DNA of 64,000 bases from an uncultured Lachnospiraceae bacterium. Its GTDB lineage: Bacteria > Bacillota > Clostridia > Lachnospirales > Lachnospiraceae. Shown here piece after piece: positions 27,144 to 36,149 of this stretch. The stretch is from positions 28,362-92,361 of the forward strand of contig CAKRPS010000004.1 in assembly GCA_934385475.1 (NCBI GenBank). The letters are read 5' to 3'. Within the stretch, counting starts at the first letter, position 1. Each line of letters starts with the position of its first letter. The notes beneath the pieces were generated by a model that did no database searches, was not told the origin of the DNA, and worked only from the letters and a program-made list of their open reading frames with translations. Position numbers and translations under genes: made by a program.

Positions 27144-28331
27144 ATGGAAAAAAACTATAATAAGACCGTGACGGCCTGCTTTGTGGGGTATATTGTGCAG
27201 GCGATCGTCAATAATTTCGTACCACTGTTGTTTTTGACATTTCACAGCAGCTATGGGATTCCTATGACAAAGATTACGTTGCTGATCACCTTTAATTTTG
27301 GTTTGCAGCTTCTGGTGGATCTGTTGTCTGTGTCGTTTGTAGATCGTATCGGCTACCGTGTATCCATGATTCTGGCACATGTCTGTGCGGCAGTCGGCTT
27401 TATCCTGCTTACGATTCTTGCGGATATGACAAGTGATCCATTTATCGGGCTTTTGATAGCGGTTACCATTTATGCAATAGGCGGAGGACTTCTGGAGGTG
27501 CTTGTAAGCCCGGTGGTAGAAGCCTGCCCGACCGACAATAAAGAGAAAGCGATGAGCCTGCTTCACTCCTTTTATTGCTGGGGCCATGTGGGTGTGGTTC
27601 TGTTATCCACATTGTTCTTTCAGATTTTTGGAATTGAGAACTGGAAGATCATGGCCGTTTTGTGGGCAATCGTTCCGATAGCAAATGCGATTGTGTTTAC
27701 GAAGGTTCCAATAGCGACTCTTCTGGAAGAAGGAGAGACGGGAATGTCCATAAAGGAGCTTTGCGGGCAGAAACTTTTCTGGGTGTTAATGCTGATGATG
27801 GTATGCGCCGGGGCCAGTGAGCAGGCGGTGAGCCAGTGGGCATCAACCTTTGCGGAATCGGGACTTGGTGTGAGTAAGGCGATAGGAGATCTTGCAGGTC
27901 CGATGTTCTTTGCGATTATGATGGGAAGTGCAAGAGCCTTTTATGGAAAATACGGGGACAAGATAGACCTTGACAGGTTTATGCTCGGAAGCTGTCTGCT
28001 CTGTGTAGTGTCCTACCTTTGTATTTCCTTGATCCCAAATGCGGTAGTAGGACTTCTGGGGTGTGGTCTGTGTGGGTTGTCTGTTGGAATTATGTGGCCG
28101 GGAACCTTCAGCAAGGCATCTGCATCTCTTACAAGAGGGGGAACAGCACTGTTTGCACTTCTGGCACTGGCCGGTGATGTGGGATGTTCAGGTGGCCCGA
28201 CACTGGTTGGAATGGTGTCAGGAGTCTTGAACGATAATCTCAAGATGGGTATTCTGGCAGGAATCGTATTCCCGATTCTCCTGTTCGCCGGAATTATATT
28301 GTGCAGCAAATTAAAGAAATCATTACAGTAA
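27144..28331 (+). CDS. MFS transporter
   Basis: A 395-residue major facilitator permease with 12 predicted helices. The loop between helices 2 and 3 reads LSVSFVDRIGYRVSM, a form of the MFS motif (D-R-x-G-x-R). It resembles the FucP/sugar-cation or Bacillus YfkF-like MFS groups only loosely, so the substrate is unknown. It lies 14 nt after the ArsP-like gene and is likely cotranscribed. Its 3' end overlaps the convergent MBL-fold gene by 9 bases. Confidence 0.85.
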   Translation: MEKNYNKTVTACFVGYIVQAIVNNFVPLLFLTFHSSYGIPMTKITLLITFNFGLQLLVDLLSVSFVDRIGYRVSMILAHVCAAVGFILLTILADMTSDPFIGLLIAVTIYAIGGGLLEVLVSPVVEACPTDNKEKAMSLLHSFYCWGHVGVVLLSTLFFQIFGIENWKIMAVLWAIVPIANAIVFTKVPIATLLEEGETGMSIKELCGQKLFWVLMLMMVCAGASEQAVSQWASTFAESGLGVSKAIGDLAGPMFFAIMMGSARAFYGKYGDKIDLDRFMLGSCLLCVVSYLCISLIPNAVVGLLGCGLCGLSVGIMWPGTFSKASASLTRGGTALFALLALAGDVGCSGGPTLVGMVSGVLNDNLKMGILAGIVFPILLFAGIILCSKLKKSLQ

Positions 28332-29099
28332 TGTGACGGGTTTTCCGGCAGTCGGTTTTACCACGGGAAGATCCGGGAAACGTTCATCAAGGACTTTTTT
28401 CAGAGGCCGCGTATCGATTTGTGAGGACACAGGAGGAAAAGCATCATCAAAGTGATCCAGCAGAACGGTTTGCGGTTGTATTTTTTCCAAAATAGAAATC
28501 GTCGGTGTGACCAGATCGCTGGCACCCTGGTAGGGAAGAACCAACATATCCACGTATTTTGGGTATTCCACGTCAGGATTGAGAGCAAGGCTGCCGAGGA
28601 CAAGGATAACCTTTCCACCGGCTTCAATCCGGTAGACCAGAGTTTCCTGCTTTTCCTGATACCGGAGGTGGTTTACGCCGAGAAAGAGCAGATTTTTGAA
28701 GTAACGTACAACACGTGTGCTGAAAAGAGTCTGCCCGATCAGCTTCTTGTCAAAGATGATATGCTTTCCGGGAAGCACCTGTACCCGGATCTTGCCAAAA
28801 ACAAGCTCGTCGCCGGGACGGATCATGACGATCTGACTGCCATCAACGCCCTTTCGCTCTAACAGCGAGGCCGGAGTGGCAGAGCAGTAGACTGTCGCGT
28901 CGGAGTTCTGCATGATCTTAGGCACGCTGTGGAGATGATCGATATGGCCATGCGTGATCAATATGGAATCTTCCTCTATGTAAGAAAGCAGAGAGGGATG
29001 ATTTCTGGCTCCCTTCAAGGGAAGAAAAGGATCGATCAAGAGGCGATCCTTTTCATATTCTAATAATAAAGAGGCGGTTCCGTACCAGGTAATCTTCAT
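28323..29099 (-). CDS. MBL-fold metallohydrolase
   Basis: A 258-residue metallo-beta-lactamase-fold protein. THGHIDH (residues 49-55) is the HxHxDH metal motif, and later His (PGKHIIF, LDHFDDAF) may complete the site. It resembles the UlaG-like/L-ascorbate-lactonase-like group of unspecific hydrolases. ATG 29099 is chosen because GAGG lies 6 nt before it; the ATG four codons upstream overlaps that site. The substrate is unknown. A tRNA-Lys gene lies upstream on the same strand. Confidence 0.85.
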   Translation of the reverse strand: MKITWYGTASLLLEYEKDRLLIDPFLPLKGARNHPSLLSYIEEDSILITHGHIDHLHSVPKIMQNSDATVYCSATPASLLERKGVDGSQIVMIRPGDELVFGKIRVQVLPGKHIIFDKKLIGQTLFSTRVVRYFKNLLFLGVNHLRYQEKQETLVYRIEAGGKVILVLGSLALNPDVEYPKYVDMLVLPYQGASDLVTPTISILEKIQPQTVLLDHFDDAFPPVSSQIDTRPLKKVLDERFPDLPVVKPTAGKPVTLL

Positions 29100-29132
29100 G
29101 TTAATCCTCATTTCTCACACTAGTCTTTATTT

Positions 29133-29183
29133 ACAAAAAAAGAACCATCCCCAGAGCTCAGTGTCTCCAAAAACAGTTCCTTG
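29133..29183. repeat. Imperfect inverted repeat downstream of tRNA-Lys
   Basis: On the minus strand a GGAAC...GGTTC inverted pair encloses GGAGACACTGAGCTCTGGGG and ends in seven T. It could be the tRNA terminator or a REP-type palindrome of the GGGGAxGGTTC kind; only one copy is in the window, so the choice is open. Confidence 0.35.
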
Positions 29184-29186
29184 TAG

Positions 29187-29259
29187 TGCGCGATCAGGGG
29201 CTCGAACCCTGGACACCCTGATTAAGAGTCAGGTGCTCTACCAACTGAGCTAATCGCGC
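29187..29259 (-). tRNA. tRNA-Lys (anticodon CTT)
   Basis: A 73-nt cloverleaf on the minus strand: acceptor GCGCGAT/ATCGCGC, D arm with AGCTCAGTTGGTAGAGC, anticodon loop CTCTTAA (anticodon CTT, reads AAG), T arm CAGGG-TTCGAGC-CCCTG. The discriminator is A, and CCA is not encoded. Confidence 0.97.
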
Positions 29260-29462
29260 TTGTCCATTGATTGACTTGTTTCGCAAGCAAGTGTTATTAT
29301 AGTATATAGTTTTTAGAAATGCAAGTATTTTTTAAAAATTTTTTTATTTTTTGAAAATATTTTTTATAATATCAAAAAAAGTCCGCTGTTTTGCGGTTGT
29401 TTCCCTCTCAAAGATGTGGCAAGATAGAAGGGGTCGAAAGCGGGAATGGGATAGAAGGCCGT

Positions 29463-29493
29463 CATGCGCAAAAAGCGTGCGCAGAAATGAGGA
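29463..29493 (+). repeat. Dispersed hairpin/SD leader, copy before tatD
   Basis: CATGCGCAAAAAGCGTGCGC then AGAAATGAGGA. TGCGC pairs with GCGCA over a 9-nt loop (alternatively CGC-AAAAA-GCG), and GAGG serves as Shine-Dalgarno 7 nt before the ATG. Confidence 0.75.
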
Positions 29494-29499
29494 AGAAAT

Positions 29500-30276
29500 A
29501 TGATTTTTGAAAGTCATGCACATTATGATGATGAAGCCTTTGACGAAGACCGGGAGGCGCTTCTGGGTTCGTTGCAAGAACATGGGATCGGAACGGTAAT
29601 CAATGTGGGAGCCAGTCTTGCAAGCTGCCGCAGCACCATGGAGCTGGCAGGGAAGTACCCTTTTATCTATGCGGCGATCGGAGTGCATCCAAGTGATACT
29701 GCGGAGCTGACAGAGGAGAGTATCGTGTGGATGGAGGAACTGTGCAGGAATCCAAAGGTAGTTGCCGTAGGAGAGATTGGGCTGGACTATCACTGGCCGG
29801 ACCCATCCGGAGATATACAGAAGAGATGGTTTGTGGAGCAGCTGGGGATGGCGCGGAGAATGCACTTGCCTGTGATCATTCACTCCCGTGAGGCTGCGAA
29901 GGACACTCTGGATATTATGCAGGGGGAGAAGGCCGAAGAAATCGGCGGCGTGATCCATTGTTACTCTTACACAAAGGAGATGGCAAGAGAATATCTGCAA
30001 ATGGGATTTTACTTCGGAATCGGCGGTGTGATCACATTCAAAAATTCGAGAAAGCTGCGGGAAGCGGTGGAATATATCCCGGTCGACCGGATTTTGCTGG
30101 AAACGGACAGCCCGTATCTTTCACCGGAACCCTATCGCGGAAAGCGAAATTCATCCCTGCATCTCCCCTATGTGGCAGAAGCAATCGCACAGATCAAGGG
30201 TATGACCGCGCAGGAGATTATCACAATAACAGAGAACAATGCGAAGGCCCTGTTTGGCCTTCAGGGAGAGGAATAG
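29500..30276 (+). CDS. tatD: TatD family deoxyribonuclease
   Basis: A 258-residue metal-dependent hydrolase. Seen in order: FESHAHYDDEAF (first metal His pair), VAVGEIGLDYHW (Glu), VIIHSREAAKD (His), VIHCYSYTKE (His) and LLETDSPYLSPEP (Asp), the full TatD set. It has 3'-5' exonuclease or AP-site activity in other bacteria. It is followed 2 nt later by ksgA, a common pairing in Firmicutes. Its leader is the dispersed hairpin element. Confidence 0.95.
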   Translation: MIFESHAHYDDEAFDEDREALLGSLQEHGIGTVINVGASLASCRSTMELAGKYPFIYAAIGVHPSDTAELTEESIVWMEELCRNPKVVAVGEIGLDYHWPDPSGDIQKRWFVEQLGMARRMHLPVIIHSREAAKDTLDIMQGEKAEEIGGVIHCYSYTKEMAREYLQMGFYFGIGGVITFKNSRKLREAVEYIPVDRILLETDSPYLSPEPYRGKRNSSLHLPYVAEAIAQIKGMTAQEIITITENNAKALFGLQGEE

Positions 30277-30278
30277 CT

Positions 30279-31157
30279 ATGGCATCGCTGGGAAGCGGAA
30301 AAAATACAGCGGAAATCATTCAAAAATACCAGTTTAATTTCCAAAAGAAGTTCGGGCAGAACTTTCTGATAGACAGCAATATTCTGAATAAGATCGTGCA
30401 GTCTGCCGAGGTGACAAAGGAGGACTGTGTGTTGGAGATCGGACCTGGAATCGGTACCATGACACAGTATCTGGCAGAGGCGGCAAGAGAGGTTGTTGCC
30501 GTGGAGATCGATAAGAATCTGATCCCGATTCTGAAGGACACCCTTTCGGCATACGATAATGTAACGGTCATCAACGAGGATATCCTCAAGGTCGACCTGA
30601 ATCAGATCGTACAGGACAAAAACGGGGGAAGGCCCATCAAGGTTGTGGCGAATCTTCCCTACTATATTACGACACCGATTATTATGGGACTGTTTGAAAA
30701 CCATGTGCCCCTCAAGAGCATCACGATCATGGTACAGAAGGAAGTGGCAGACCGTATGCAGGTTGGCCCCGGAACGAAGGACTATGGAGCACTTTCTCTG
30801 GCGGTACAGTATTATGCAAAACCTGAGATTATCACAAGAGTTCCCGCATCCTGCTTTATGCCAAGGCCGAATGTGGACAGCACCGTCATCAGACTGGAGC
30901 GGTATGAGGAGCCTCCGGTTTCCGTGAAGGATGAAAAATATCTCTTTGCGGTGATCAGGGCATCCTTTAACCAGAGACGGAAGACGCTCGCAAACGGGCT
31001 CACAAATGCCGGAAATCTGGGCGTAAACAGACAGCTTGTAGAGGAGGCACTGACTCAGATGGGACTGTCTGCGACTGTGCGGGGCGAGGCGTTGACACTC
31101 TCGCAATTTGCCGAGCTGAGCAATTATCTGGTAGGCAAAATCTGTTTACATCGATAA
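30279..31157 (+). CDS. ksgA: 16S rRNA (A1518/A1519) dimethyltransferase
   Basis: A 292-residue SAM-dependent enzyme that dimethylates two adjacent adenines near the 3' end of 16S rRNA during 30S assembly. Seen: KKFGQNFLIDSNI, LEIGPGIGTMTQYLA (SAM binding), VVANLPYYITTPI (NLPY catalytic motif) and FNQRRKTLANGL. The start ATG 30279 follows AGAGG and comes 2 nt after the tatD stop; the open frame reaches far upstream inside tatD but is not coding there. Confidence 0.97.
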   Translation: MASLGSGKNTAEIIQKYQFNFQKKFGQNFLIDSNILNKIVQSAEVTKEDCVLEIGPGIGTMTQYLAEAAREVVAVEIDKNLIPILKDTLSAYDNVTVINEDILKVDLNQIVQDKNGGRPIKVVANLPYYITTPIIMGLFENHVPLKSITIMVQKEVADRMQVGPGTKDYGALSLAVQYYAKPEIITRVPASCFMPRPNVDSTVIRLERYEEPPVSVKDEKYLFAVIRASFNQRRKTLANGLTNAGNLGVNRQLVEEALTQMGLSATVRGEALTLSQFAELSNYLVGKICLHR

Positions 31158-31217
31158 GTAGCTATGGTAAACTAAGACAGTGAAAATAGGGATACTGTGC
31201 AGAATGAGGTGAGCACC

Positions 31218-34019
31218 TTGGATAAGTATGAGTACAAAGTACGTTCCGAAGAAATCAGAACATTGGTCGCTGAGGGAGAATATGCCGAAGCGGTTAAAAT
31301 AGCAGATACAATTGACTGGCGCAGAGTCAGAAGCGTCATGATGCTGTGTATGATCAGCGATTTGTACAAGATTAACAGAAGATATCAGGAGAGTAAGGAT
31401 ATCCTGTTGCTTGCTTATGAGAAGCATCCGACAGGGAGATTGATCGTATATTCCTTATGTGAGCTTTCGATAAAGCTGGGTGAATATGTACAGGCGATGG
31501 CCTACTATAACGAATTTTCCCAGATTGCGCCGAAGGATACCGGCAGATACATATTACTGTATCGTCTGTACGAAGCGCAGGATGTAAGTCTTGAAGAGAG
31601 AATTGCCGTTCTTGAGGAGTTTAAGAAGCGTGATTATCGCGAAAAGTGGGCCTATGAGCTTGCTTATCTGTATCACAGGATCGGACTCACCACAAAGTGT
31701 GTGGAAGAGTGTGATGAAATGTTCCTGTGGTTTGGAGAAGGACGTTATGTGGTCAAGGCGCTGGAATTAAAGGCATTGCATGAGCCGCTCAGCGCAGATC
31801 AGCAGGCGAAGTATGATATGTGGATTCAGGAGCGTGACGGTGAAGAGGTAGAACCGGAGCAGGATTCGGATGTGATCGCAGCCGGTACGGAGACGGAGGA
31901 ACTGGCTCTGTACGATGAGAATACAGGAAAGGTATCTGATCAGACACAGGTTGCAGGAGAGATTCCTCATACCTTTGCCAAAGAGGAAGAAAAGCCTCTT
32001 TCGATTGAAGACATGCCTACCACGGAGCTTCCGGAGATCCGGACAGTTGACGTAGGACAATATAATACGATTAATCTGCAGGCTGAGCTGGCAGATCATG
32101 TGATGGAAGTTCTCGGTGGAGAAGATCAGGCAGAGGAAGAACCGGTTGAAACAGAGCCGGTAGCGGCACCGCTGTTTCAGGATACCGATGAGATGCAGGA
32201 GATCAAGGTAAATCCTATTCCATTCCCTGCAAGGGCAGAAGAAATACAGGAAGAGCCAATAGTGGTGCCTGTAGAAGCAGAGGAAGTACAGGAAGAGCCC
32301 ATAGTGGCATCTGTAGAAGCAGAAGAGGTACAGGAAGAGCCCATAGTGGCATCTGTAGAAGCAGAAGAGGCACAGGAAGAGCCCATAGTGGCACCTGTAG
32401 AAGCGGAAGAAGTACAGGAAGAGCCGATCCCGGTACCTGTAGCTGTAAAGACAGAACCAATACAGGAAAAGCCGATCCCGGAGCCTGTAAAGATACAGCC
32501 GGCGCAGACAGAAACTGTTCCGGAACCTGCACCGGAACCCGTAGCGGCAGAACCGGTGCAGCAAGAAGTTCTGACACCTCTCAATGCAAGTCCTTCACCG
32601 TATGATAATATTCTGTCACAGGAATATGACGGGCAGATTAGTCTGGTAGTTCCGGATGCAGAACGCATTGAGAAGCAGATTACCGGACAGCTCAGCATTG
32701 ATGATATTATGGCTGAGTGGGAGCAGATGAAGAAAACCAACGCACAGAAGCGTATGGAGGATGTGAGCAGACATGTCTGGGGACGGACGCAGGATTTATT
32801 TGAGAAATTTGATGAAGAGACCAAGAACGATCTGCTGGCACAGTTAGAGAAGGCGTTTGTTGACGCCATCCGTAAGGAGGCAGGAAAATCCGGAATCAAA
32901 GAAGTGATACTGCCAGACGATATCGATGTGAAGGAAGAGAAGCCGGCACAAAACGAGGAAGAGATTTCTGCACAGCCACAGGACCCAGTCTCCGGGGACG
33001 ACACCGTAGAGGAACTGGAGGAGATCGAGGAGACAACCGCCGAGGAGATATCCGAGCCAGAGCAGCAGCCGGAAGAGCAGATTCCGGAACAGGAAGAGAC
33101 TCCGAAAGAAGAGCCGGTTCCGGAGGAAGAAAAGGAGACCTCTGTACCGGAGGCAAAGGAGACAAAGCCAAAGAAGAAGTCGCAGAAGCATTCCGAGAAA
33201 AAGGTACCAAAAGAACCGGTTGCGGAAAAAGAACCGGAAGAAACAGAGGCACCTCAAAATGCGCAGGAGAGAGAGCTGACCGAAGAAGAGAAAGAAATTT
33301 TCGGAAAGTTTGTACATCACCGCAAGTCGAGACAGCAGCTTGTACATGCACTTGACAATATGAGCCTTGCATCCTGCACCGGAAATATTCTGGTTACGGG
33401 AGAGGAAGAGGATTCGATCCTCGCACTGGCAAAGGGACTGATCCGTGAGATGCAGATGAACGACGGTAATTTCTCCGGTAAGGTGGCGAAGATTTCCGGA
33501 AGTTCACTGAATAAGAAAAATGTAGAGGAAACGTTTGCGAGACTTGACAACGGGGCGCTTATCATTGAGAAAGCAGCGGGGCTGAACAAAGAGACAGCAG
33601 GAAAGATCGCAAAGACGCTGGAGAAGGATAATAAGGGTCTGCTTCTTCTGATGACAGACAAAAAGCAGAAGATTGACAGCCTGATTGCCAGGAATGCTGC
33701 TCTTCAGAACAACTTTAATCTGCGAATAGATGTAGAGGCGCTGGATGATGAGTCTCTGGTTGAGTACGCGAAGCTGTATGCACAGGAGCAGGAGTATTCC
33801 ATTGATGATTTCGGTGTACTTGCCCTGCACACAAGAATTGATGAGAACCAGACAAGTGATCATGAAGTGACCCTTGCGGATGTCCGTGAGCTTGTGGATG
33901 AGGCAATCTATTATGCCAACAGGAAGACACCCGGACACTTTATGGATGTTCTGTTTGGAAAGCGGTACGACAAAGAGGATATGATCGTTCTTCGGGAGAA
34001 GGATTTTATGCACTATTAA
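31218..34019 (+). CDS. TPR protein with repeat-rich linker and degenerate AAA domain
   Basis: A 933-residue protein. Residues 1-205 are TPR-like helices (YEYKVRSEEIRTLVAEGEYA). Residues about 210-680 are acidic, Pro/Glu-rich and disordered, with five 14-residue repeats at 340-409. Residues 684-933 follow the CbxX/SpoVK AAA layout, but Walker A is replaced by TGEEEDS and Walker B by ALIIEKAAGL, so ATP hydrolysis is unlikely. TTG 31218 is chosen for GAGGTGA 5 nt before it; GTG 31197 has none. The low-complexity part is Ala/Glu/Pro/Val biased. glgB follows at 50 nt. Function unknown; perhaps a scaffold. Confidence 0.8.
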   Translation: MDKYEYKVRSEEIRTLVAEGEYAEAVKIADTIDWRRVRSVMMLCMISDLYKINRRYQESKDILLLAYEKHPTGRLIVYSLCELSIKLGEYVQAMAYYNEFSQIAPKDTGRYILLYRLYEAQDVSLEERIAVLEEFKKRDYREKWAYELAYLYHRIGLTTKCVEECDEMFLWFGEGRYVVKALELKALHEPLSADQQAKYDMWIQERDGEEVEPEQDSDVIAAGTETEELALYDENTGKVSDQTQVAGEIPHTFAKEEEKPLSIEDMPTTELPEIRTVDVGQYNTINLQAELADHVMEVLGGEDQAEEEPVETEPVAAPLFQDTDEMQEIKVNPIPFPARAEEIQEEPIVVPVEAEEVQEEPIVASVEAEEVQEEPIVASVEAEEAQEEPIVAPVEAEEVQEEPIPVPVAVKTEPIQEKPIPEPVKIQPAQTETVPEPAPEPVAAEPVQQEVLTPLNASPSPYDNILSQEYDGQISLVVPDAERIEKQITGQLSIDDIMAEWEQMKKTNAQKRMEDVSRHVWGRTQDLFEKFDEETKNDLLAQLEKAFVDAIRKEAGKSGIKEVILPDDIDVKEEKPAQNEEEISAQPQDPVSGDDTVEELEEIEETTAEEISEPEQQPEEQIPEQEETPKEEPVPEEEKETSVPEAKETKPKKKSQKHSEKKVPKEPVAEKEPEETEAPQNAQERELTEEEKEIFGKFVHHRKSRQQLVHALDNMSLASCTGNILVTGEEEDSILALAKGLIREMQMNDGNFSGKVAKISGSSLNKKNVEETFARLDNGALIIEKAAGLNKETAGKIAKTLEKDNKGLLLLMTDKKQKIDSLIARNAALQNNFNLRIDVEALDDESLVEYAKLYAQEQEYSIDDFGVLALHTRIDENQTSDHEVTLADVRELVDEAIYYANRKTPGHFMDVLFGKRYDKEDMIVLREKDFMHY
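32235..32444 (+). repeat. Five 42-bp coding tandem repeats
   Basis: Units start at 32235, 32277, 32319, 32361 and 32403; each encodes a variant of AEEVQEEPIVASVE. Units 2-4 are nearly identical, the outer ones more diverged, as expected of unequal crossing-over or slippage. Confidence 0.9.
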
Positions 34020-34071
34020 TGAGGAATATGGGATTGCAGAAAATGTAAACAATTATATGGGGGCGATGCGT

Positions 34072-35991
34072 ATGGCAGTAAAAAAGGATAAGAGAGAAGA
34101 AAACCGCGTTTTTATTTCAGAGGCAGACCAGTATCTGTTTGCGCAGGGTACACATTATGATATTTACAAAAAGCTCGGCGCACATCCTTCTGTGGAAAAT
34201 GGAAAGAAGGGAATGTTCTTTGGTGTCTGGGCACCTAATGCGGCCAGCGTACATGTGATTGGCAGTTTTAATAACTGGGATGAAAGTATGTACCCAATGG
34301 AAAAGCTCGGACCGGGTGGAATCCATGCACTGTTTATTCCCGGAGTCGGAGAGAACGAACTGTACAAATTCCTGATCACTACGCCGGAAGGAGAGAAGCT
34401 TTACAAGGCTGATCCCTTTGCAAATTATGCAGAGCTTCGTCCCGGCAATGCGTCTAGAACCTTTGATATCCAGCACTATAAGTGGACGGATTCCGCCTGG
34501 ATGAGCGGAAGAGATAAGATCGATCCCAACAAGGAGCCGATGGCGATCTATGAGTGCCATATCGGTTCCTGGATGAAGCACCCGGACGGTACGGAAGGAT
34601 TTTACAACTACCGCGAATTTGCGGACCGGATCGTAGAATATCTCAAAGAGATGAAATATACGCATATTGAGCTTATGGGTATTGCAGAATATCCCTTTGA
34701 CGGTTCCTGGGGCTATCAGGTGACAGGATATTATGCACCCACCTCCAGACATGGAAATCCTTCTGATTTCATGTATCTGGTAGACATGCTTCACAAAAAC
34801 AAGGTTGGAGTGATTCTGGACTGGGTACCCGCCCATTTTGCGACGGATGCACATGGACTGGGATGCTTTGATGGAAAATGTATCTTTGAGCATCCGGATC
34901 CGAGGATCGGTGAACACCCGGACTGGGGAACCAAGATATTTAACTATGGAAAGAATGAGGTTAAGAACTTCCTGATCGCAAACGCACTGTTCTGGCTGAA
35001 GGAGTACCACATTGACGGTATCCGTGTGGATGCTGTTGCCTCCATGCTTTATCTGGATTACGGAAAGAAAGAAGGCCAGTGGGTACCGAATAAGTACGGC
35101 GGGAATGAGAATCTGGATGCGATCGAATTCTTTAAGCATTTAAATTCCGTTGTGAGAGGAACTTATCCGGGCTTTGTCACGATAGCGGAGGAATCGACGG
35201 CGTGGCCAAAGGTTACCGGCAAGATAGAGGACGGCGGTCTGGGATTCAGCTTTAAGTGGAATATGGGCTGGATGCACGACTTCTGTGAATATATGAAGTT
35301 AGACCCTCTTTTCCGTAAGAATGACCATCATGCCATGACATTTGCCATGAGCTATAATAACAGTGAAAATTATATCCTTCCCTTGTCCCATGATGAGGTG
35401 GTGCATCTCAAGTGCTCCATGGTGAACAAGATGCCAGGATATAAGGTTGATAAATATGCAAACCTTCGGGTAGGCTACAGCTTTATGTTTGGACACTCCG
35501 GCAAAAAGCTTCTCTTTATGGGACAGGATTTCGGACAGGAGAGAGAGTGGAGTGAGGAACGCGAGCTTGACTGGTACCTGCTCGGAGAGGATCTGAACAA
35601 GGGACTGCATGAGTATGTGAAAGAGCTTTTGAAGCTCTACCGGAAGCATCCTGCCCTGTACCGGATTGATAATGACTGGAGCGGTTTTGAATGGTTGAAT
35701 GCGGATGACGCTGACCGTAGTGTCTACAGCTTTTTCCGTAAGGATGAGACAGGAAAGAACAATGTGCTGTTTGTCCTGAATATGACGCCTATGTGTTGGG
35801 AGAATTATAAGGTAGGGGTTCCCAAGAAGGGTAAGTATAAGCTGCTGTTGAACAGTGATGAGAAACGTTTTGGAGGAAACGGTCACGTTCTTCCGGAGGA
35901 ACTGACAACAAAGGCAAAGCCTTGTAATTATAAGGATAACAGTATTACCTTTGACCTTCCGCCATATACGGCAGCAATTTATCTGTTCTAG
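34072..35991 (+). CDS. glgB: 1,4-alpha-glucan branching enzyme
   Basis: A 639-residue GH13 enzyme that makes alpha-1,6 branches in glycogen. The N-terminal CBM48 domain (FFGVWAPNAASVHVIGSFNN) is followed by the catalytic barrel with GIRVDAVASML (nucleophile Asp320), TIAEEST (Glu373) and LPLSHDEVVH (Asp441), and a C-terminal beta domain. Three in-frame ATG (34057, 34066, 34072) lie close together; GGGGG at 34059-34063 best fits 34072. The rest of the glycogen genes are not next to it. It complements the maltodextrin importers and pgi in this window. Confidence 0.96.
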   Translation: MAVKKDKREENRVFISEADQYLFAQGTHYDIYKKLGAHPSVENGKKGMFFGVWAPNAASVHVIGSFNNWDESMYPMEKLGPGGIHALFIPGVGENELYKFLITTPEGEKLYKADPFANYAELRPGNASRTFDIQHYKWTDSAWMSGRDKIDPNKEPMAIYECHIGSWMKHPDGTEGFYNYREFADRIVEYLKEMKYTHIELMGIAEYPFDGSWGYQVTGYYAPTSRHGNPSDFMYLVDMLHKNKVGVILDWVPAHFATDAHGLGCFDGKCIFEHPDPRIGEHPDWGTKIFNYGKNEVKNFLIANALFWLKEYHIDGIRVDAVASMLYLDYGKKEGQWVPNKYGGNENLDAIEFFKHLNSVVRGTYPGFVTIAEESTAWPKVTGKIEDGGLGFSFKWNMGWMHDFCEYMKLDPLFRKNDHHAMTFAMSYNNSENYILPLSHDEVVHLKCSMVNKMPGYKVDKYANLRVGYSFMFGHSGKKLLFMGQDFGQEREWSEERELDWYLLGEDLNKGLHEYVKELLKLYRKHPALYRIDNDWSGFEWLNADDADRSVYSFFRKDETGKNNVLFVLNMTPMCWENYKVGVPKKGKYKLLLNSDEKRFGGNGHVLPEELTTKAKPCNYKDNSITFDLPPYTAAIYLF

Positions 35992-36002
35992 AATGGCTTT
36001 GG

Positions 36003-36052
36003 GGCAATGCGAAATCATTGCCAAAAGGTTAAGAAATGCGGCAGCAATGCCG
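36003..36052 (+). other. Two small hairpins downstream of glgB
   Basis: GGCAATG (36003-36009) pairs with CATTGCC (36016-36022), and CGGCA (36039-36043) pairs with TGCCG (36048-36052, GCAA loop). They precede the terminator at 36060 and may stabilise the mRNA 3' end. Confidence 0.45.
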
Positions 36053-36059
36053 AAATAAA

Positions 36060-36105
36060 GGGTAAGTATAAAGAACCTGAGAGGGGTTTGCATACTTGCC
36101 CTTTT
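36060..36105 (+). terminator. Terminator of glgB
   Basis: GGGTAAGTAT (36060-36069) pairs with ATACTTGCCC (36092-36101, one G-U), with an inner AACC/GGTT stem, followed by TTTT. Confidence 0.7.
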
Positions 36106-36149
36106 GATTTAGAGAATCAGAAATTCAAATCGGATACGTGGAGAAAAGC

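Noticed and set aside
29958..30278. 107-codon upstream extension of ksgA
   Set aside because: It runs inside tatD in another frame; ksgA begins at ATG 30279 with a good ribosome site.
32235..32444. Regular repeats that could suggest a CRISPR array
   Set aside because: Units are contiguous without spacers, in frame, and part of a coding sequence. No cas genes are near.
31767..32564. Long minus-strand frame (265 codons) opposite the TPR gene
   Set aside because: It is a by-product of the biased repeat region, giving Tyr/Arg/Phe-rich low-complexity sequence.
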